Source: Photobacterium sp. DA100 (lineage in GTDB: Bacteria > Pseudomonadota > Gammaproteobacteria > Enterobacterales > Vibrionaceae). Taken from it: 64,000 nt of DNA. The position numbers were made by a program, and so were the translations under genes. The stretch is from contig NZ_CP119424.1 in assembly GCF_029223585.1 (NCBI RefSeq), positions 1,364,001 through 1,428,000 of the forward strand, read 5' to 3'. Positions 11,828-21,070 of this stretch are shown here, piece by piece. Every line of letters begins with the position of its first letter. The stretch's first letter is position 1. The notes beneath the pieces are model-generated. The model was not told the origin of the DNA, made no database searches, and worked only from the letters and a program-made list of their open reading frames with translations.

Positions 11828-11937
11828 GTTGTCTTCCTTTTCATTATGTATTTTTTCACTTGCCAAATAACAGTAGCAACTCCGACCAGTTAAGCAAATC
11901 TAATCCCTTGTATCACTCCCCTATCCATATAAATCAA

Positions 11938-11961
11938 AAGGGGAGGCCTCAGCCTCCCCTT
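11938..11961. terminator. Terminator downstream of nupC
   Basis: A 10-bp perfect stem AAGGGGAGGC (11938-11947) with GCCTCCCCTT (11952-11961) and loop CTCA. A T-rich stretch follows on the minus strand. Confidence 0.8.
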
Positions 11962-11997
11962 CTCAATCATTGATAGCGCCAGCTTAAAAGGCCCTGC

Positions 11998-13203
11998 TTA
12001 TAGTGATAGGATAACACCAGCAATAGCCGCACTCATCAAATTGGCCAACACACCGGCAGCAATAGCACGGAAGCCCATCCGCGAGATAAAGTTACGACGC
12101 TCCGGGGCCAAACTGCCTAGGCCACCAATCAGGATTGCCATGGTAGACACATTGGCAAAACCACACAGGGCGAATGTAACAATGGCTAGCGAGTGCGCAC
12201 TCAGTTGCTCTTTGACTTCCATCATTTGGATGAAGGCGACAAATTCGTTAACCACCACCTTGCTACCAATCAAAGAGCCCGCGACCAAGGCTTCATTCCA
12301 TGGCACGCCAATCAAGAAGGCAATCGGGGCAAATAGATAGCCAAGGATAATTTCAAAGCTAAGCTGAATGCCAAACAAGTCACCGACATTACCCAGCAAA
12401 CCGTTGAGTAGCGCAATAACACTGATAAACGCCAGCAGTGTGGCACCTACCGCTACGGCAATGCGGACCCCAGACATGGCACCATCAGCCAAGGCTTCAA
12501 CTACGTTGGTCGCTCGAGGCAATTCCACTGAGGTAATTTCGTCTTCATCATTGGCCTGATCGCTTGGCGGTACCATCATTTTTGCCATCAACAAGCCTGC
12601 CGGTGCCGACATGAAAGCCGCTGCAATCAAGAAATTCAATTCCACGCCCAGTGATGCGTAACCGACCAGAGTACCGCCCGCAACAGAAGCCAAACCACAG
12701 GTCATCACAGCAAAAAACTGCGAATCACTCATTTTCGTCAGATAAGGTTTCACCACCAGCGGCGCTTCAACCATTCCAACGAAAATATTAGCGGTTGCTG
12801 AAAGCGATTCGGCTCGACCTGTGCCCAGCAGACGCTGCAGAGCGCCACCGATGATATTGATCACTTTTGGCATCAGGCCAATATGATAGAGCGCAGAAAT
12901 AAGCGCCGAAAAGAAAATAATGATGCCCAGTACATTAATGGCAAAGACAAATCCGACACTGCCAGTCGCCAACCCGCCAAACAAAAAGCTAATTCCCTGC
13001 TGGCCATAATCAATGACGCTGGACACACCGGCTGTTACGGCATTTAGCGCATCTTTACCCGCCGGAACATAGAGTACCAACAAGGCAAAGATGATCTGCA
13101 AGCCAAAGGCGAGAGATACCGTTCTGACAGGAATATTGCGACGGTCTGTTGATAATAGATACGCAATAACCAAAATGGCGAAAATACCCAGTAAGGAGGA
13201 CAT
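11998..13203 (-). CDS. NupC-family concentrative nucleoside transporter
   Basis: A 401-residue inner-membrane protein of the CNT/NupC family, which imports nucleosides with H+ or Na+. It has about ten hydrophobic segments. The gate-domain run GMVEAPLVVKPYLTKMSDSQ (about residues 140-160), the SAPAGLL segment and the NEFVAF/GFANVSTMAI segments near 300-345 are conserved in the family. Length is normal. AAGGTGC lies eight bases before the ATG. It is followed by its own terminator and appears monocistronic. Confidence 0.94.
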   Translation of the reverse strand: MSSLLGIFAILVIAYLLSTDRRNIPVRTVSLAFGLQIIFALLVLYVPAGKDALNAVTAGVSSVIDYGQQGISFLFGGLATGSVGFVFAINVLGIIIFFSALISALYHIGLMPKVINIIGGALQRLLGTGRAESLSATANIFVGMVEAPLVVKPYLTKMSDSQFFAVMTCGLASVAGGTLVGYASLGVELNFLIAAAFMSAPAGLLMAKMMVPPSDQANDEDEITSVELPRATNVVEALADGAMSGVRIAVAVGATLLAFISVIALLNGLLGNVGDLFGIQLSFEIILGYLFAPIAFLIGVPWNEALVAGSLIGSKVVVNEFVAFIQMMEVKEQLSAHSLAIVTFALCGFANVSTMAILIGGLGSLAPERRNFISRMGFRAIAAGVLANLMSAAIAGVILSL

Positions 13204-13474
13204 GAAATTAGCACCTTTGCTCTAAATGTTGAGCCGCGCATTCTAGAGAGCAAAGGATTGCGTACAAGGTCAGTTTGCTATTCGTTTGTTACAGCAAGAA
13301 ATGACCAAGAAACCAAACAAACATAAATAATTGATTTTAATGCAATTAATATGGATCCAGTTTTGATTATTGCCAAATGGAAAAAGTATTTATGCCTTCA
13401 CGCACAATATTCTGCTGCTAGCTGTCTAAATTCTCAGCAAAAATTGAACTGCTGCCCACACAGCCAAAGGAAAA

Positions 13475-14413
13475 TTATAGTTTCACCCAAGGCTTCAGCG
13501 CCTCATCCCAATAAGGATTATCACCAATATACTGTTTAAAAAAGGCAATGACCGCACTGATCTTTCGAGGCAAGTGCTTGCGACTCGGATAGACCGCATA
13601 GAACGGCATCGTTTGATTTGCCGTCCAGTCAGGTAGCAGCTGGATTAACTTCCCATCCCTGAACTCGTCGGTTAACAAGTAACTGGCAAGGTAGGCAACT
13701 CCCCAGCCGGCTACCGCAGCATCCCTAACCGCTTCGGCTAAATCAACCCGGTAGTTTCCTGAGACTTTTACGCTCAACGACTCACCCTGCTTGGAGAAAT
13801 CCCAACAGCTATAATCGCGCTGCCGGCTTTGATAGGTCACGCAGTTATGGTTAACCAGCTCAGACGGATGGGTAGGCGCAGGATGATCGATTAAATATTT
13901 AGGTGACGCGGTAACAAGGAAACGGGTCTCAGCCAAACGCTGGGCAACGTACCCTTCCGGGATATGCTCAAAGTTAGTGATCCACAGATCCAATCCATCG
14001 GCCAACATATCCGCCTTGTGATCAAATAAGCTAAGCTCAACCTGCAGATCAGGATACAGCTGACGCAGTTTCTCGATGGCCGGGATGATATGCATCGTAC
14101 CAAATGATTGCGACAGTCCTAAACGAATCAACCCCGCGACATCATCACGCTCCAGCGCCATACTGTCATTGGCTTCATTGACCGCGGCGAAAACTTGTTT
14201 CGCATATTGGGCAAAATGATGGCCGGCTTCTGTCAGGGTTAAACTACGGGTTGTTCGCTGTATCAACTTGACGTTCAACTCGCTTTCCAGCGAACCGAGT
14301 TGTTTGCTGACATGGGAAGTCGACACCCCGAGAGTACGTGCCGCGGCAGTAAAACTACCAGCTTCTACCAAGGTATGAAAAATCACCATTTGACTGGCTC
14401 GGTCATGGATCAA
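13475..14413 (-). CDS. LysR-family transcriptional regulator
   Basis: About 312 residues from a TTG at 14413. I prefer this start because AGAGGG lies seven bases upstream and it aligns with the usual 'xDR..M..F' opening of CrgA/DmlR-type LysR proteins. Alternatives are the TTG at 14431 (318 aa) and the ATG at 14389 (304 aa). The HTH has the run GSFTAAARTLGVSTSHVSKQ, followed by RTTRSLTLTEAGHHF, typical of the YafC/DmlR subgroup. It is divergent from the GMC oxidoreductase gene at 14633, with a LysR-type inverted repeat in between, which makes that gene the likely target. Confidence 0.9.
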   Translation of the reverse strand: MIHDRASQMVIFHTLVEAGSFTAAARTLGVSTSHVSKQLGSLESELNVKLIQRTTRSLTLTEAGHHFAQYAKQVFAAVNEANDSMALERDDVAGLIRLGLSQSFGTMHIIPAIEKLRQLYPDLQVELSLFDHKADMLADGLDLWITNFEHIPEGYVAQRLAETRFLVTASPKYLIDHPAPTHPSELVNHNCVTYQSRQRDYSCWDFSKQGESLSVKVSGNYRVDLAEAVRDAAVAGWGVAYLASYLLTDEFRDGKLIQLLPDWTANQTMPFYAVYPSRKHLPRKISAVIAFFKQYIGDNPYWDEALKPWVKL

Positions 14414-14458
14414 TGCAGTGCCCTCTATCAATACATCTACAGACCATCCATGGTTTAC

Positions 14459-14475
14459 ATTCCAATATTAGGAAT
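14459..14475. promoter_or_regulatory. LysR-type operator upstream of GMC oxidoreductase
   Basis: Inverted repeat ATTCC (14459-14463), spacer AATATTA, GGAAT (14471-14475). It contains T-N11-A (T14461, A14473) and lies between the divergent LysR and GMC genes. Confidence 0.6.
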
Positions 14476-14632
14476 AAAAAGCTCGCCAGTTTACTCCTAC
14501 AAAGCAAAAAGTCACGTTCGAAAAAGCCATTGAGAAAATTAATCGACCTGTTTTTGAAACGCCGCTTACAAGCATAGGATTAAGTTTTTATTTGTCATAT
14601 AGTTAACACAGTAAAACGTTCAGGTCATAAAG

Positions 14633-15949
14633 ATGGCAATACAAGAAAACGCGTATTTCGATGCGATCATTGTTGGCAGTGGGCCTGCGGGGGCAACACT
14701 GGCCAAGTCACTCAGTGAACAAGGCAAAAAGGTTCTTATTCTTGAGTGGGGATCTGATTCCCCGCTGAGAGGCTCTTTCTGGCAAATGGCAGATATCGCC
14801 GCCATTCCAAGCAAGGGAGCATTTATCGGCAAAGATCTATCCTTGCTTATTCGCGGCATTACCGCCGGCGGCAGTTCGGCGATCAACTATGCCACCGCCA
14901 TGCTACCGCCGTATGACATGTTTGACCGCTACGGCATTGATTTGCGTGCTGAAGCCGAGGAAATGCAACAGGCTGTTCCCTACAGGCCCCTCCCCGATCC
15001 CCTCGTAGGACCTCGCGCAAAACGCATCTGGCAGGGGGCCGAAAAAGCAGGTTTTGAATGGCACAAGCTTGACAAGTTCATTGATGTTGAGCGCTGCCAA
15101 GCAGGCTGCCACTTGTGTGGTTACGGCTGCCCGCATGGTGCCAAGTGGACTGCCCGCCGGTTCTTGGAGGATGCTGTAACGTCTGGCGCCCAGCTCATTA
15201 CCAAAGCAAAGGTCACCAGGGTGCTAACTGAAAACCAGCCTGATGATAGTCACCTAGCTATAGGGGTTGAGTACCAAACAAATAGCGGTGTTCACCTTGC
15301 TTTTTCCGAGCGAGTGATCCTATCGGCTGGTGGGATTGGCTCACCGCAAATCTTGCAACAAAGTGGCATTGCCGGGGCTGGCCAGCAGTTCTTTATCGAT
15401 CCTGTCATCGCGGTTATGGGTACGGTCGATGAGAAATTTAGCGCCGGTGAAGTGCCAATGGCTGCGGGCCTGCATCTGCCCGAGGAGGGAATCGTCCTAT
15501 CAGATCTCGCTCTCCCCAAACCGTTCTTCCACTTGTTTACCGCCCAGGCGGGCCGTTTCGATCGCCTGTTAGCCGCAGATAACACCCTAGCCATCATGGT
15601 GAAAGTAAAAGACAGCCTAAGTGGAAAAATATCCGCAAACTGGGCGAGTAAGTCGCTCTGTATTGAGGACAAGGCACGGTTAGACAAAGGCGCAGAAATG
15701 GCCGAAACCATTCTTACGGCCGCTGGAGCTACCCACATTTATCGCACCCACCATTTCGCTGCCCATCAAGGTGGCAGCGCCGCCATTAGCGATATTGTTG
15801 ACAGCAACCTGGAAACCGAAATCAAAAGGCTGTATGTCTGTGATGCCTCGGTCATTCCTGAAGCCTGGGGACTGCCACCAACCTTTACCCTACTTTGCTT
15901 GGCAAAAAGGCTATCGAAGCATCTCGCCAACCACATGGTGGCAAATTAG
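14633..15949 (+). CDS. GMC-family FAD oxidoreductase with cysteine cluster
   Basis: A 438-residue glucose-methanol-choline family oxidoreductase. It opens with the FAD dinucleotide-binding motif GSGPAGATLA (about residues 16-25) and has GGSSAINYA (flavin attachment region) and AGGIGSPQILQQSGI, both conserved in the family. It ends with the catalytic-domain block around DASVIPEAWGLPPTFT. It is shorter than classical choline dehydrogenases (about 550). Between the halves sits a C-x3-C-x2-C-x3-C cluster (C155, C159, C162, C166) followed by PHGAK, as seen in some long-chain alcohol oxidases. Its function there is not known to me; a metal or Fe-S role is possible. It is followed after 18 bp by a DUF3047 gene, probably co-transcribed. 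Confidence 0.88.
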   Translation: MAIQENAYFDAIIVGSGPAGATLAKSLSEQGKKVLILEWGSDSPLRGSFWQMADIAAIPSKGAFIGKDLSLLIRGITAGGSSAINYATAMLPPYDMFDRYGIDLRAEAEEMQQAVPYRPLPDPLVGPRAKRIWQGAEKAGFEWHKLDKFIDVERCQAGCHLCGYGCPHGAKWTARRFLEDAVTSGAQLITKAKVTRVLTENQPDDSHLAIGVEYQTNSGVHLAFSERVILSAGGIGSPQILQQSGIAGAGQQFFIDPVIAVMGTVDEKFSAGEVPMAAGLHLPEEGIVLSDLALPKPFFHLFTAQAGRFDRLLAADNTLAIMVKVKDSLSGKISANWASKSLCIEDKARLDKGAEMAETILTAAGATHIYRTHHFAAHQGGSAAISDIVDSNLETEIKRLYVCDASVIPEAWGLPPTFTLLCLAKRLSKHLANHMVAN

Positions 15950-15967
15950 ATAAGCAGGCTCTAGCGT

Positions 15968-16681
15968 ATGGCATGGCAGCAAACTCCATCATTTGTGACT
16001 ATGATTAGCGTCATGCCATTACTCCTACGATTAATACCACTGCTGATTACTTTCAATGCATCCGCTACGTTTGAACGTCACGTGGTAAAATTTGGTTATG
16101 AGGATATCTCTTCCTGGAAAGTTAGACACTTTCAGGGCCGTACTCATTACTCGCAAGTCCGGCTGGATAATCAACGGGTTCTCAAGGCCACCAGCAGTAA
16201 CAGCGCAACGATCCTTTCCAAGCCTATTCGCATCGATCTCGAAGAAACCCCCTACCTAAATTGGTCTTGGCGGATTGAAAATCAATTAGAGGGAATCAAT
16301 GAAACCACAAAAGATGGCGACGACTACGCTGCACGGGTTTATCTCGCCATCGGTTCCAACTGGCTGACTTCTACCAGCAAAGCAATCAACTATGTGTGGT
16401 CCAGTAACCAACCCCGCTTTTCCCGTTGGAGCAATGCATTTGCCGGGGAAAGGGTTCAGATGATAGCAATACGGGGTAGCTCGGACAGCATCTCGAAATG
16501 GCAAAATGAAAAGCGCAATGTCTACCAAGACTTCATTAATGCATTCGGGGATAAAGGCAGCGAACAAGCCAATAGAGAAGCCTATCGGTATATCAATGGC
16601 ATCGCCATCATGACGGATACCGACAACAGTGGCCAAGCGGTAACCGCTTATTACGGCAATATTTTCTTTTCAACAAAATAG
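15968..16681 (+). CDS. DUF3047 family exported protein
   Basis: A 237-residue protein with an N-terminal hydrophobic signal (about residues 10-30, cut near ASA). Its body matches the DUF3047 family: LNWSWRIENQLEG, then DGDDYAARVYLAIG, a W-rich YVWSSNQP segment, and a C-terminal GIAIMTDTDNSGQ. The fold is likely a beta sandwich like those of carbohydrate-binding proteins; its biochemical role is not established. It lies 18 bp after the GMC oxidoreductase. An alternative ATG at 16001 would shorten the signal region. Confidence 0.8.
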   Translation: MAWQQTPSFVTMISVMPLLLRLIPLLITFNASATFERHVVKFGYEDISSWKVRHFQGRTHYSQVRLDNQRVLKATSSNSATILSKPIRIDLEETPYLNWSWRIENQLEGINETTKDGDDYAARVYLAIGSNWLTSTSKAINYVWSSNQPRFSRWSNAFAGERVQMIAIRGSSDSISKWQNEKRNVYQDFINAFGDKGSEQANREAYRYINGIAIMTDTDNSGQAVTAYYGNIFFSTK

Positions 16682-16690
16682 CATTAGAAG

Positions 16691-16733
16691 AAAAAGTGTA
16701 ATGGCAAACCAATAGACTTTGCCGCCATTACAC
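16691..16733 (-). terminator. Terminator of the tct/CoA-transferase/citryl-CoA lyase operon
   Basis: Inverted repeat GTGTAATGGC (16696-16705) and GCCATTACAC (16724-16733), with alternative inner pairing GGCAAA/TTTGCC. On the minus strand it is followed by TTTTTCTT, so it terminates the operon ending at 16831. Confidence 0.75.
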
Positions 16734-16830
16734 CCTCCCAAAGGGGGAAAAAGATGAGATTTCAACATCACAAAGGTCACACAAGCCGCATCGTACCAGA
16801 ACATTTACAAAACACCATACTATAAAATGG

Positions 16831-17676
16831 TTACTTTGGTGCTTTTTGCCACTCTCGCTGTCCAGGCCCATCGTATGACCAAAGCAGGTTGCGCGGGATA
16901 GGCCCTTTGTTTCGGCCTCCTTGACCGGTTTGCTCCCAGGCATGAGCCAAAATCCCAACCGAACGTGACAGGCAAAAAAGCCCTCTTGCTAACGGGGCAG
17001 GAAAGCCTAACTCGGCATAGATAACAGCCGTTGCCCCATCGATATTCATCGGAATACGTTTGCCTTTTTGCCGAAAAAGGTAACATTCCACCCCCATCGC
17101 GATTTCAGCAAACCGACCAGTGACGGTCCCGGCATCGGCAGCTTGCTTGATTAACGCCATCAACGCTGGTGCTCGCGGGTCAACCGGGTGAAAGCGATGG
17201 CCAAAACCTGGGATGAATTTACCGTGAAGTTCTTTATGTGTCGTCACTTCTGAGTCTATCGCAGCTTCCAGCGACTCACCTTGCTCACAACGATCAGCAA
17301 TGGCTCGATATAACGCGACTGCTTGCTCCCCCGCCCCCCCATGCACATCACCCAATACATTTACCGCTGAAGCCATGGCGTTATTTAGGCCAACGCCACA
17401 AGTTGCCGCCATTCTGGCAATCGCAATACTCGGGGCTTGAGGGCCGTGATCAACAGCAGACATCAGCGCAGCATCGAGCAGTTTTGCCTGTGAAGGCGAT
17501 GGCAGATCGCCTCTTACCATCAGCCAGATCATCTGGGCAAAGCTGATATTGCCGATAAGCTCCTCTATCGGGTAGCCATAATAGCGAATCTCGCCCGGCG
17601 ACATATCGATGATAGACGTCTTCCACCAATCGCTAACATCACGCCCAATCCCTTGCTCAGGTCTTTCGATACTCAT
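16831..17676 (-). CDS. Citryl-CoA lyase (short citrate-synthase-family protein)
   Basis: A 281-residue protein of the citrate-synthase superfamily, but only two thirds of the usual length, as in citryl-CoA lyases. Catalytic landmarks are present: LGDVHGGAGEQ (first His), GFGHRFHPVDPRAP (second His) and MNIDGATAVIYAELGFP (Asp). Such enzymes cleave citryl-CoA or a related acyl-CoA to acetyl-CoA and an oxoacid. It overlaps the CoA-transferase gene by 4 bp and closes the tct operon. The likely role is to split the CoA thioester made by its neighbour from an acid imported by TctCBA. The exact substrate (citrate, citramalate, methylcitrate or another) is open. Confidence 0.83.
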   Translation of the reverse strand: MSIERPEQGIGRDVSDWWKTSIIDMSPGEIRYYGYPIEELIGNISFAQMIWLMVRGDLPSPSQAKLLDAALMSAVDHGPQAPSIAIARMAATCGVGLNNAMASAVNVLGDVHGGAGEQAVALYRAIADRCEQGESLEAAIDSEVTTHKELHGKFIPGFGHRFHPVDPRAPALMALIKQAADAGTVTGRFAEIAMGVECYLFRQKGKRIPMNIDGATAVIYAELGFPAPLARGLFCLSRSVGILAHAWEQTGQGGRNKGPIPRNLLWSYDGPGQREWQKAPK

Positions 17677-18875
17677 ATGGCCCCCTGCTCCTGTAATCGC
17701 TCAATTTCTTCCTTGCTTAAGCCCAATGCAGTCAACCACTGTTCAGTGTGCTCACCCAGCAGAGGGGGCGGCAATGTGACAGCAGGGCGCTCGCCATCGA
17801 GTTTGAAGCCGGTTCTGACATAACGGACATCTTGATTCACCCCTGGCGAGTCAACAAAACATCCGGTGAAGTCCCGCTCATGCACCTGAGGCAGGGCCAG
17901 CGCCTGCGGTACACTCAACACCCTGCCAGCTGGCACACCGATACGGTTCAACGCGGTTTCCCATTCTGTTGCTGGTTTAACAGCAAAAGCCGCTTCGATA
18001 TGACCGGTGAGTAATTCCCGATTTTCCAGCCTCGCCTGCCGCTCGGCAAAACGGGGATCGGTGATCAAATCATCCCGCCCGATAAGCTGGCACAAGGCTT
18101 CGAACTGCTCCTGTTTGTTGGCTGCAATATTCAACAAGCCCCCACCGGTTTTAAAGGTGCCCGAAGGACTCGCAGTGACATTGTTATTACCTAGGGGCTG
18201 CGGCGCTTTGTCGGCCACCAAGTAGTTGGAAACCGCCCATCCCATAGTGGTCAACGTCGATTCCAGCATGGATACATCAATAAATGAACCTTCGCCCGAG
18301 GCCTCCCTGCCTGCCAGCGCGGCGCAGATTGCAAACGCTGCGGTCATGCCTCCTATGGTATCGGCTATCGGATAGCCAACCCGATAAGGGGCATTTTCTG
18401 GCGCGCCGGTAATACTCATCACCCCGGACATCCCCTGGATAATCTGATCGTATGCTGGCAAATGGCGCATCGGGCCATCAGCGCCATACCCTGAAATCGC
18501 GCAGTAGATGATATTAGGATTCACTGCCTTTAACTCTTCATAGCCCAGACCTAGCCTGTCCATCACGCCGGGGCGGAAATTTTCAATCACCACATCCGCC
18601 GTTTTCACCAGTCGCTTGAACAGGGATTTACCCTCATCCGTTTTCAAATTCAATGTAACCGACTGTTTACCTACATTCTGGGCGAGAAACGAAATCCCCA
18701 TACCGGCCTTGTTGAGTGTTGGAGAAGCCCCTAACTGGCGAGCTAAATCGCCACTATTCGGCACTTCGACCTTGATGACTTCAGCACCTAAATGGGCCAG
18801 CTGATGACCACAGAATGGCCCCGCCAGTACATTGGTGAGATCCAGTACTCGGTATTGATTGAGTGGTGTCAGCAT
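17673..18875 (-). CDS. Family III CoA-transferase (CaiB/BaiF type)
   Basis: A 400-residue class III CoA-transferase. The N-terminus VLDLTNVLAGPFCGHQLAHL, the segment VIENFRPGVMDRLGLGYE and ISGYGADGP are family hallmarks. The catalytic Asp of the class lies in the DQIIQGMSG region (about residues 165-175). It moves CoA from a donor acyl-CoA to a free carboxylate. Length is typical. It sits between tctA (46 bp upstream) and the citryl-CoA lyase gene (4-bp overlap), so it probably activates the imported acid for cleavage. Confidence 0.92.
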   Translation of the reverse strand: MLTPLNQYRVLDLTNVLAGPFCGHQLAHLGAEVIKVEVPNSGDLARQLGASPTLNKAGMGISFLAQNVGKQSVTLNLKTDEGKSLFKRLVKTADVVIENFRPGVMDRLGLGYEELKAVNPNIIYCAISGYGADGPMRHLPAYDQIIQGMSGVMSITGAPENAPYRVGYPIADTIGGMTAAFAICAALAGREASGEGSFIDVSMLESTLTTMGWAVSNYLVADKAPQPLGNNNVTASPSGTFKTGGGLLNIAANKQEQFEALCQLIGRDDLITDPRFAERQARLENRELLTGHIEAAFAVKPATEWETALNRIGVPAGRVLSVPQALALPQVHERDFTGCFVDSPGVNQDVRYVRTGFKLDGERPAVTLPPPLLGEHTEQWLTALGLSKEEIERLQEQGAI

Positions 18876-18921
18876 CCTTCGATTCCATCTTTGTCATTGT
18901 TATTTATCTTAAAACCGTTAA

Positions 18922-20469
18922 TCATTGCTGTTCAGGTGCGGTGGCATCCCCCGCCATCTGAACTTGTTTGGCTTTACGTTTATCCAACAAATTGCTGACC
19001 ATTGGCATCATCAAAGCCAGTACGGCACACATCATAATGGACAAGGTCAGTGGGCGCTCCCACAGGAAGGCGTAGCTACCGTCAGACAGGGTCAGTGAGC
19101 GGCTCAGGTTCTTTTCAAGGATTTCTCCCAAGATGAAACCCAGCAGCATGGGAGCCATCGGGAAATTGAGCAACTTCAGAAAAGTGGCAATGATCGTGAT
19201 GATCACCATCATGTGGATATCGAAGGTGTTGAAGCTCACCAAGTAAACACCAGTGATAGAGAAGAACAAGATCAATGGGATCAAGATTGGCCGCGGGATC
19301 ACCAGCAGGCGCGAAATATACGGGATCAACGGTAGGTTCAGGATAAGCAGTACCAAGTTACCGAAATACATCGAGATAATCACCGACCAGAACACATCCG
19401 GGTTATCGACAAACAGACGCGGCCCCGGCTGAATACCATAGGCAATCAATGCACCCAGCATGATTGCCGTGGTACCCGAGCCCGGAATACCCAACGTCAA
19501 CAGAGGCACGAATGAGCCCGTCGAGGCCGCATTATTGGCGGATTCCGGCGCGGCCAAGCCACGCAGTGCACCTTTACCAAACTTGGCTTTTTCTTCTTTG
19601 CTGGCAAGGTTTCGTTCCATCCCATAGCTCAGGAAAGATGCTATGGTTGCCCCTGCGCCCGGCAGTACCCCGACCAAGAAACCGAACACCGATGAACGGC
19701 CAACCGTCGGTGCGACATGCTTTACTTCCTCCTTGTTCAGCTTCATGCTGCCCAAAGAGTCCATGTCCATCTGCGGCTCTTTCTCTTTATGCTCGCCGCG
19801 CAATACCGTCATGATCACTTCAGTCAGGGCAAAAGTCGCCATCGCCAGCAGCAAGAAGCTAATGCCATCTATCAAGTTAACGTTATCGAAGGTAAAACGC
19901 GGGATCCCCGACATCACATCGTTACCTACGGTGGCAATCATCAGGCCGAAGACTGTCATCATCAGCGCTTTGAGTACCTGCCCTTTACCGGAAAAAGCGG
20001 CTACGGCAGTCAGGCCCAAGATCATCAAGGCAAAATAATCAGATGATTGGAAACTCAGCGACACCTTGGCCAGCGCAGGCGCGGCAAACAACAGGATAAT
20101 CGCCCCTATCGTGCCGCCGGTAAATGAAGAGTAAGCCGCCAGCGCCAGCGCTTTGCCTGCCTGTTTGCGCTGCGCCATCGGGTAGCCATCAAAAGCGGTA
20201 ACCACGGTACTGGCACAGCCCGGCGCATTGATCAAAATCGAAGAGGTCGAGCCGCCAAAGATAGCCCCGTAATACACACCGGCCATCAGGATAATGCCTG
20301 ATGAAGGATCAAGGCCGTAAGTAATAGGGATCATCAAGGCAATGGCAGAAATCGGCCCTAGCCCCGGAAGCATGCCAATAAAGGTACCGGCAAAACAACC
20401 AACCACCACCATCAGCAAATTAAATGGCATAAATGCCGTTGTCAGTCCTGACATCATTCCATCAAACAT
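18922..20469 (-). CDS. tctA: Tripartite tricarboxylate transporter, large membrane subunit TctA
   Basis: A 515-residue inner-membrane protein with about 10-12 hydrophobic segments. The TctA signatures GMLPGLGPISAIALMIPITYG near the N-terminus and LGIPGSGTTAIMLGAL near residue 350 are both present. I moved the start from 20550 to the ATG at 20469 because GGGAG stands seven bases upstream and TctA proteins begin with this short 'MFDG..SG' lead. It forms the channel of a TctABC secondary carboxylate importer with TctB and the periplasmic TctC. Confidence 0.95.
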   Translation of the reverse strand: MFDGMMSGLTTAFMPFNLLMVVVGCFAGTFIGMLPGLGPISAIALMIPITYGLDPSSGIILMAGVYYGAIFGGSTSSILINAPGCASTVVTAFDGYPMAQRKQAGKALALAAYSSFTGGTIGAIILLFAAPALAKVSLSFQSSDYFALMILGLTAVAAFSGKGQVLKALMMTVFGLMIATVGNDVMSGIPRFTFDNVNLIDGISFLLLAMATFALTEVIMTVLRGEHKEKEPQMDMDSLGSMKLNKEEVKHVAPTVGRSSVFGFLVGVLPGAGATIASFLSYGMERNLASKEEKAKFGKGALRGLAAPESANNAASTGSFVPLLTLGIPGSGTTAIMLGALIAYGIQPGPRLFVDNPDVFWSVIISMYFGNLVLLILNLPLIPYISRLLVIPRPILIPLILFFSITGVYLVSFNTFDIHMMVIITIIATFLKLLNFPMAPMLLGFILGEILEKNLSRSLTLSDGSYAFLWERPLTLSIMMCAVLALMMPMVSNLLDKRKAKQVQMAGDATAPEQQ

Positions 20470-20483
20470 GGTGTTTCTCCCTT

Positions 20484-20960
20484 TTAGATCAATGCCCAAA
20501 TTCGGCCAGGCGCTAAGTAAATATCCAGCAACTGGGTCAGGACGTACCAAAACCCACTAGCAAACGGTACCGATGCCAGTAGCAGGGTTTTCGGGCGACG
20601 CTCACCCAGAAGCCAATAACCACTGGCCAAGAAGAACACGGTAGAAAGCAGAAAACCTACCCATTCCAGAGCGATGGCAAATAACACCATCAAAACCAAC
20701 AGCTTGCTGATAATTTTGAAATCCAGCCCAACTAGGGACAGCATGTCTGAGGCTTTCACTTGCGTTTTTCGATGTGCTGCGACCAACTGCAGCAGCGATA
20801 ATGCAATCCCCAGCATGGCCAACATGGTCGGCATCGACTTGGCGTGGAAGGGTTCGTATTCGTCACCGGGAAACAGAGGTATTTGAGTGGTGTAATAGCC
20901 GTAGGCAACGGAAAAGCATAAGAAGATCAGCCCGCCGATGTGATCTTTGGTAAGCGTCAT
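20484..20960 (-). CDS. tctB: Tripartite tricarboxylate transporter, small membrane subunit TctB
   Basis: A 158-residue protein with four predicted membrane helices, the size and pattern of TctB. It lies 14 bp upstream of tctA and downstream of tctC in the usual order C-B-A. It is the small membrane partner of TctA. TctB sequences are poorly conserved, so the call rests on topology, the N-terminal 'DHIGGLIFL' opening and gene order. Confidence 0.9.
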   Translation of the reverse strand: MTLTKDHIGGLIFLCFSVAYGYYTTQIPLFPGDEYEPFHAKSMPTMLAMLGIALSLLQLVAAHRKTQVKASDMLSLVGLDFKIISKLLVLMVLFAIALEWVGFLLSTVFFLASGYWLLGERRPKTLLLASVPFASGFWYVLTQLLDIYLAPGRIWALI

Positions 20961-21070
20961 GGGTCTATCCCCTGATTGATAGTATTTGGAATCTTTCGCT
21001 TAAAGAATGGGCAGAGCAGGCACCTCACCTGCCCTGCGTTTGGCATTGTTAGAGTGGCTTGTACAGAAAT

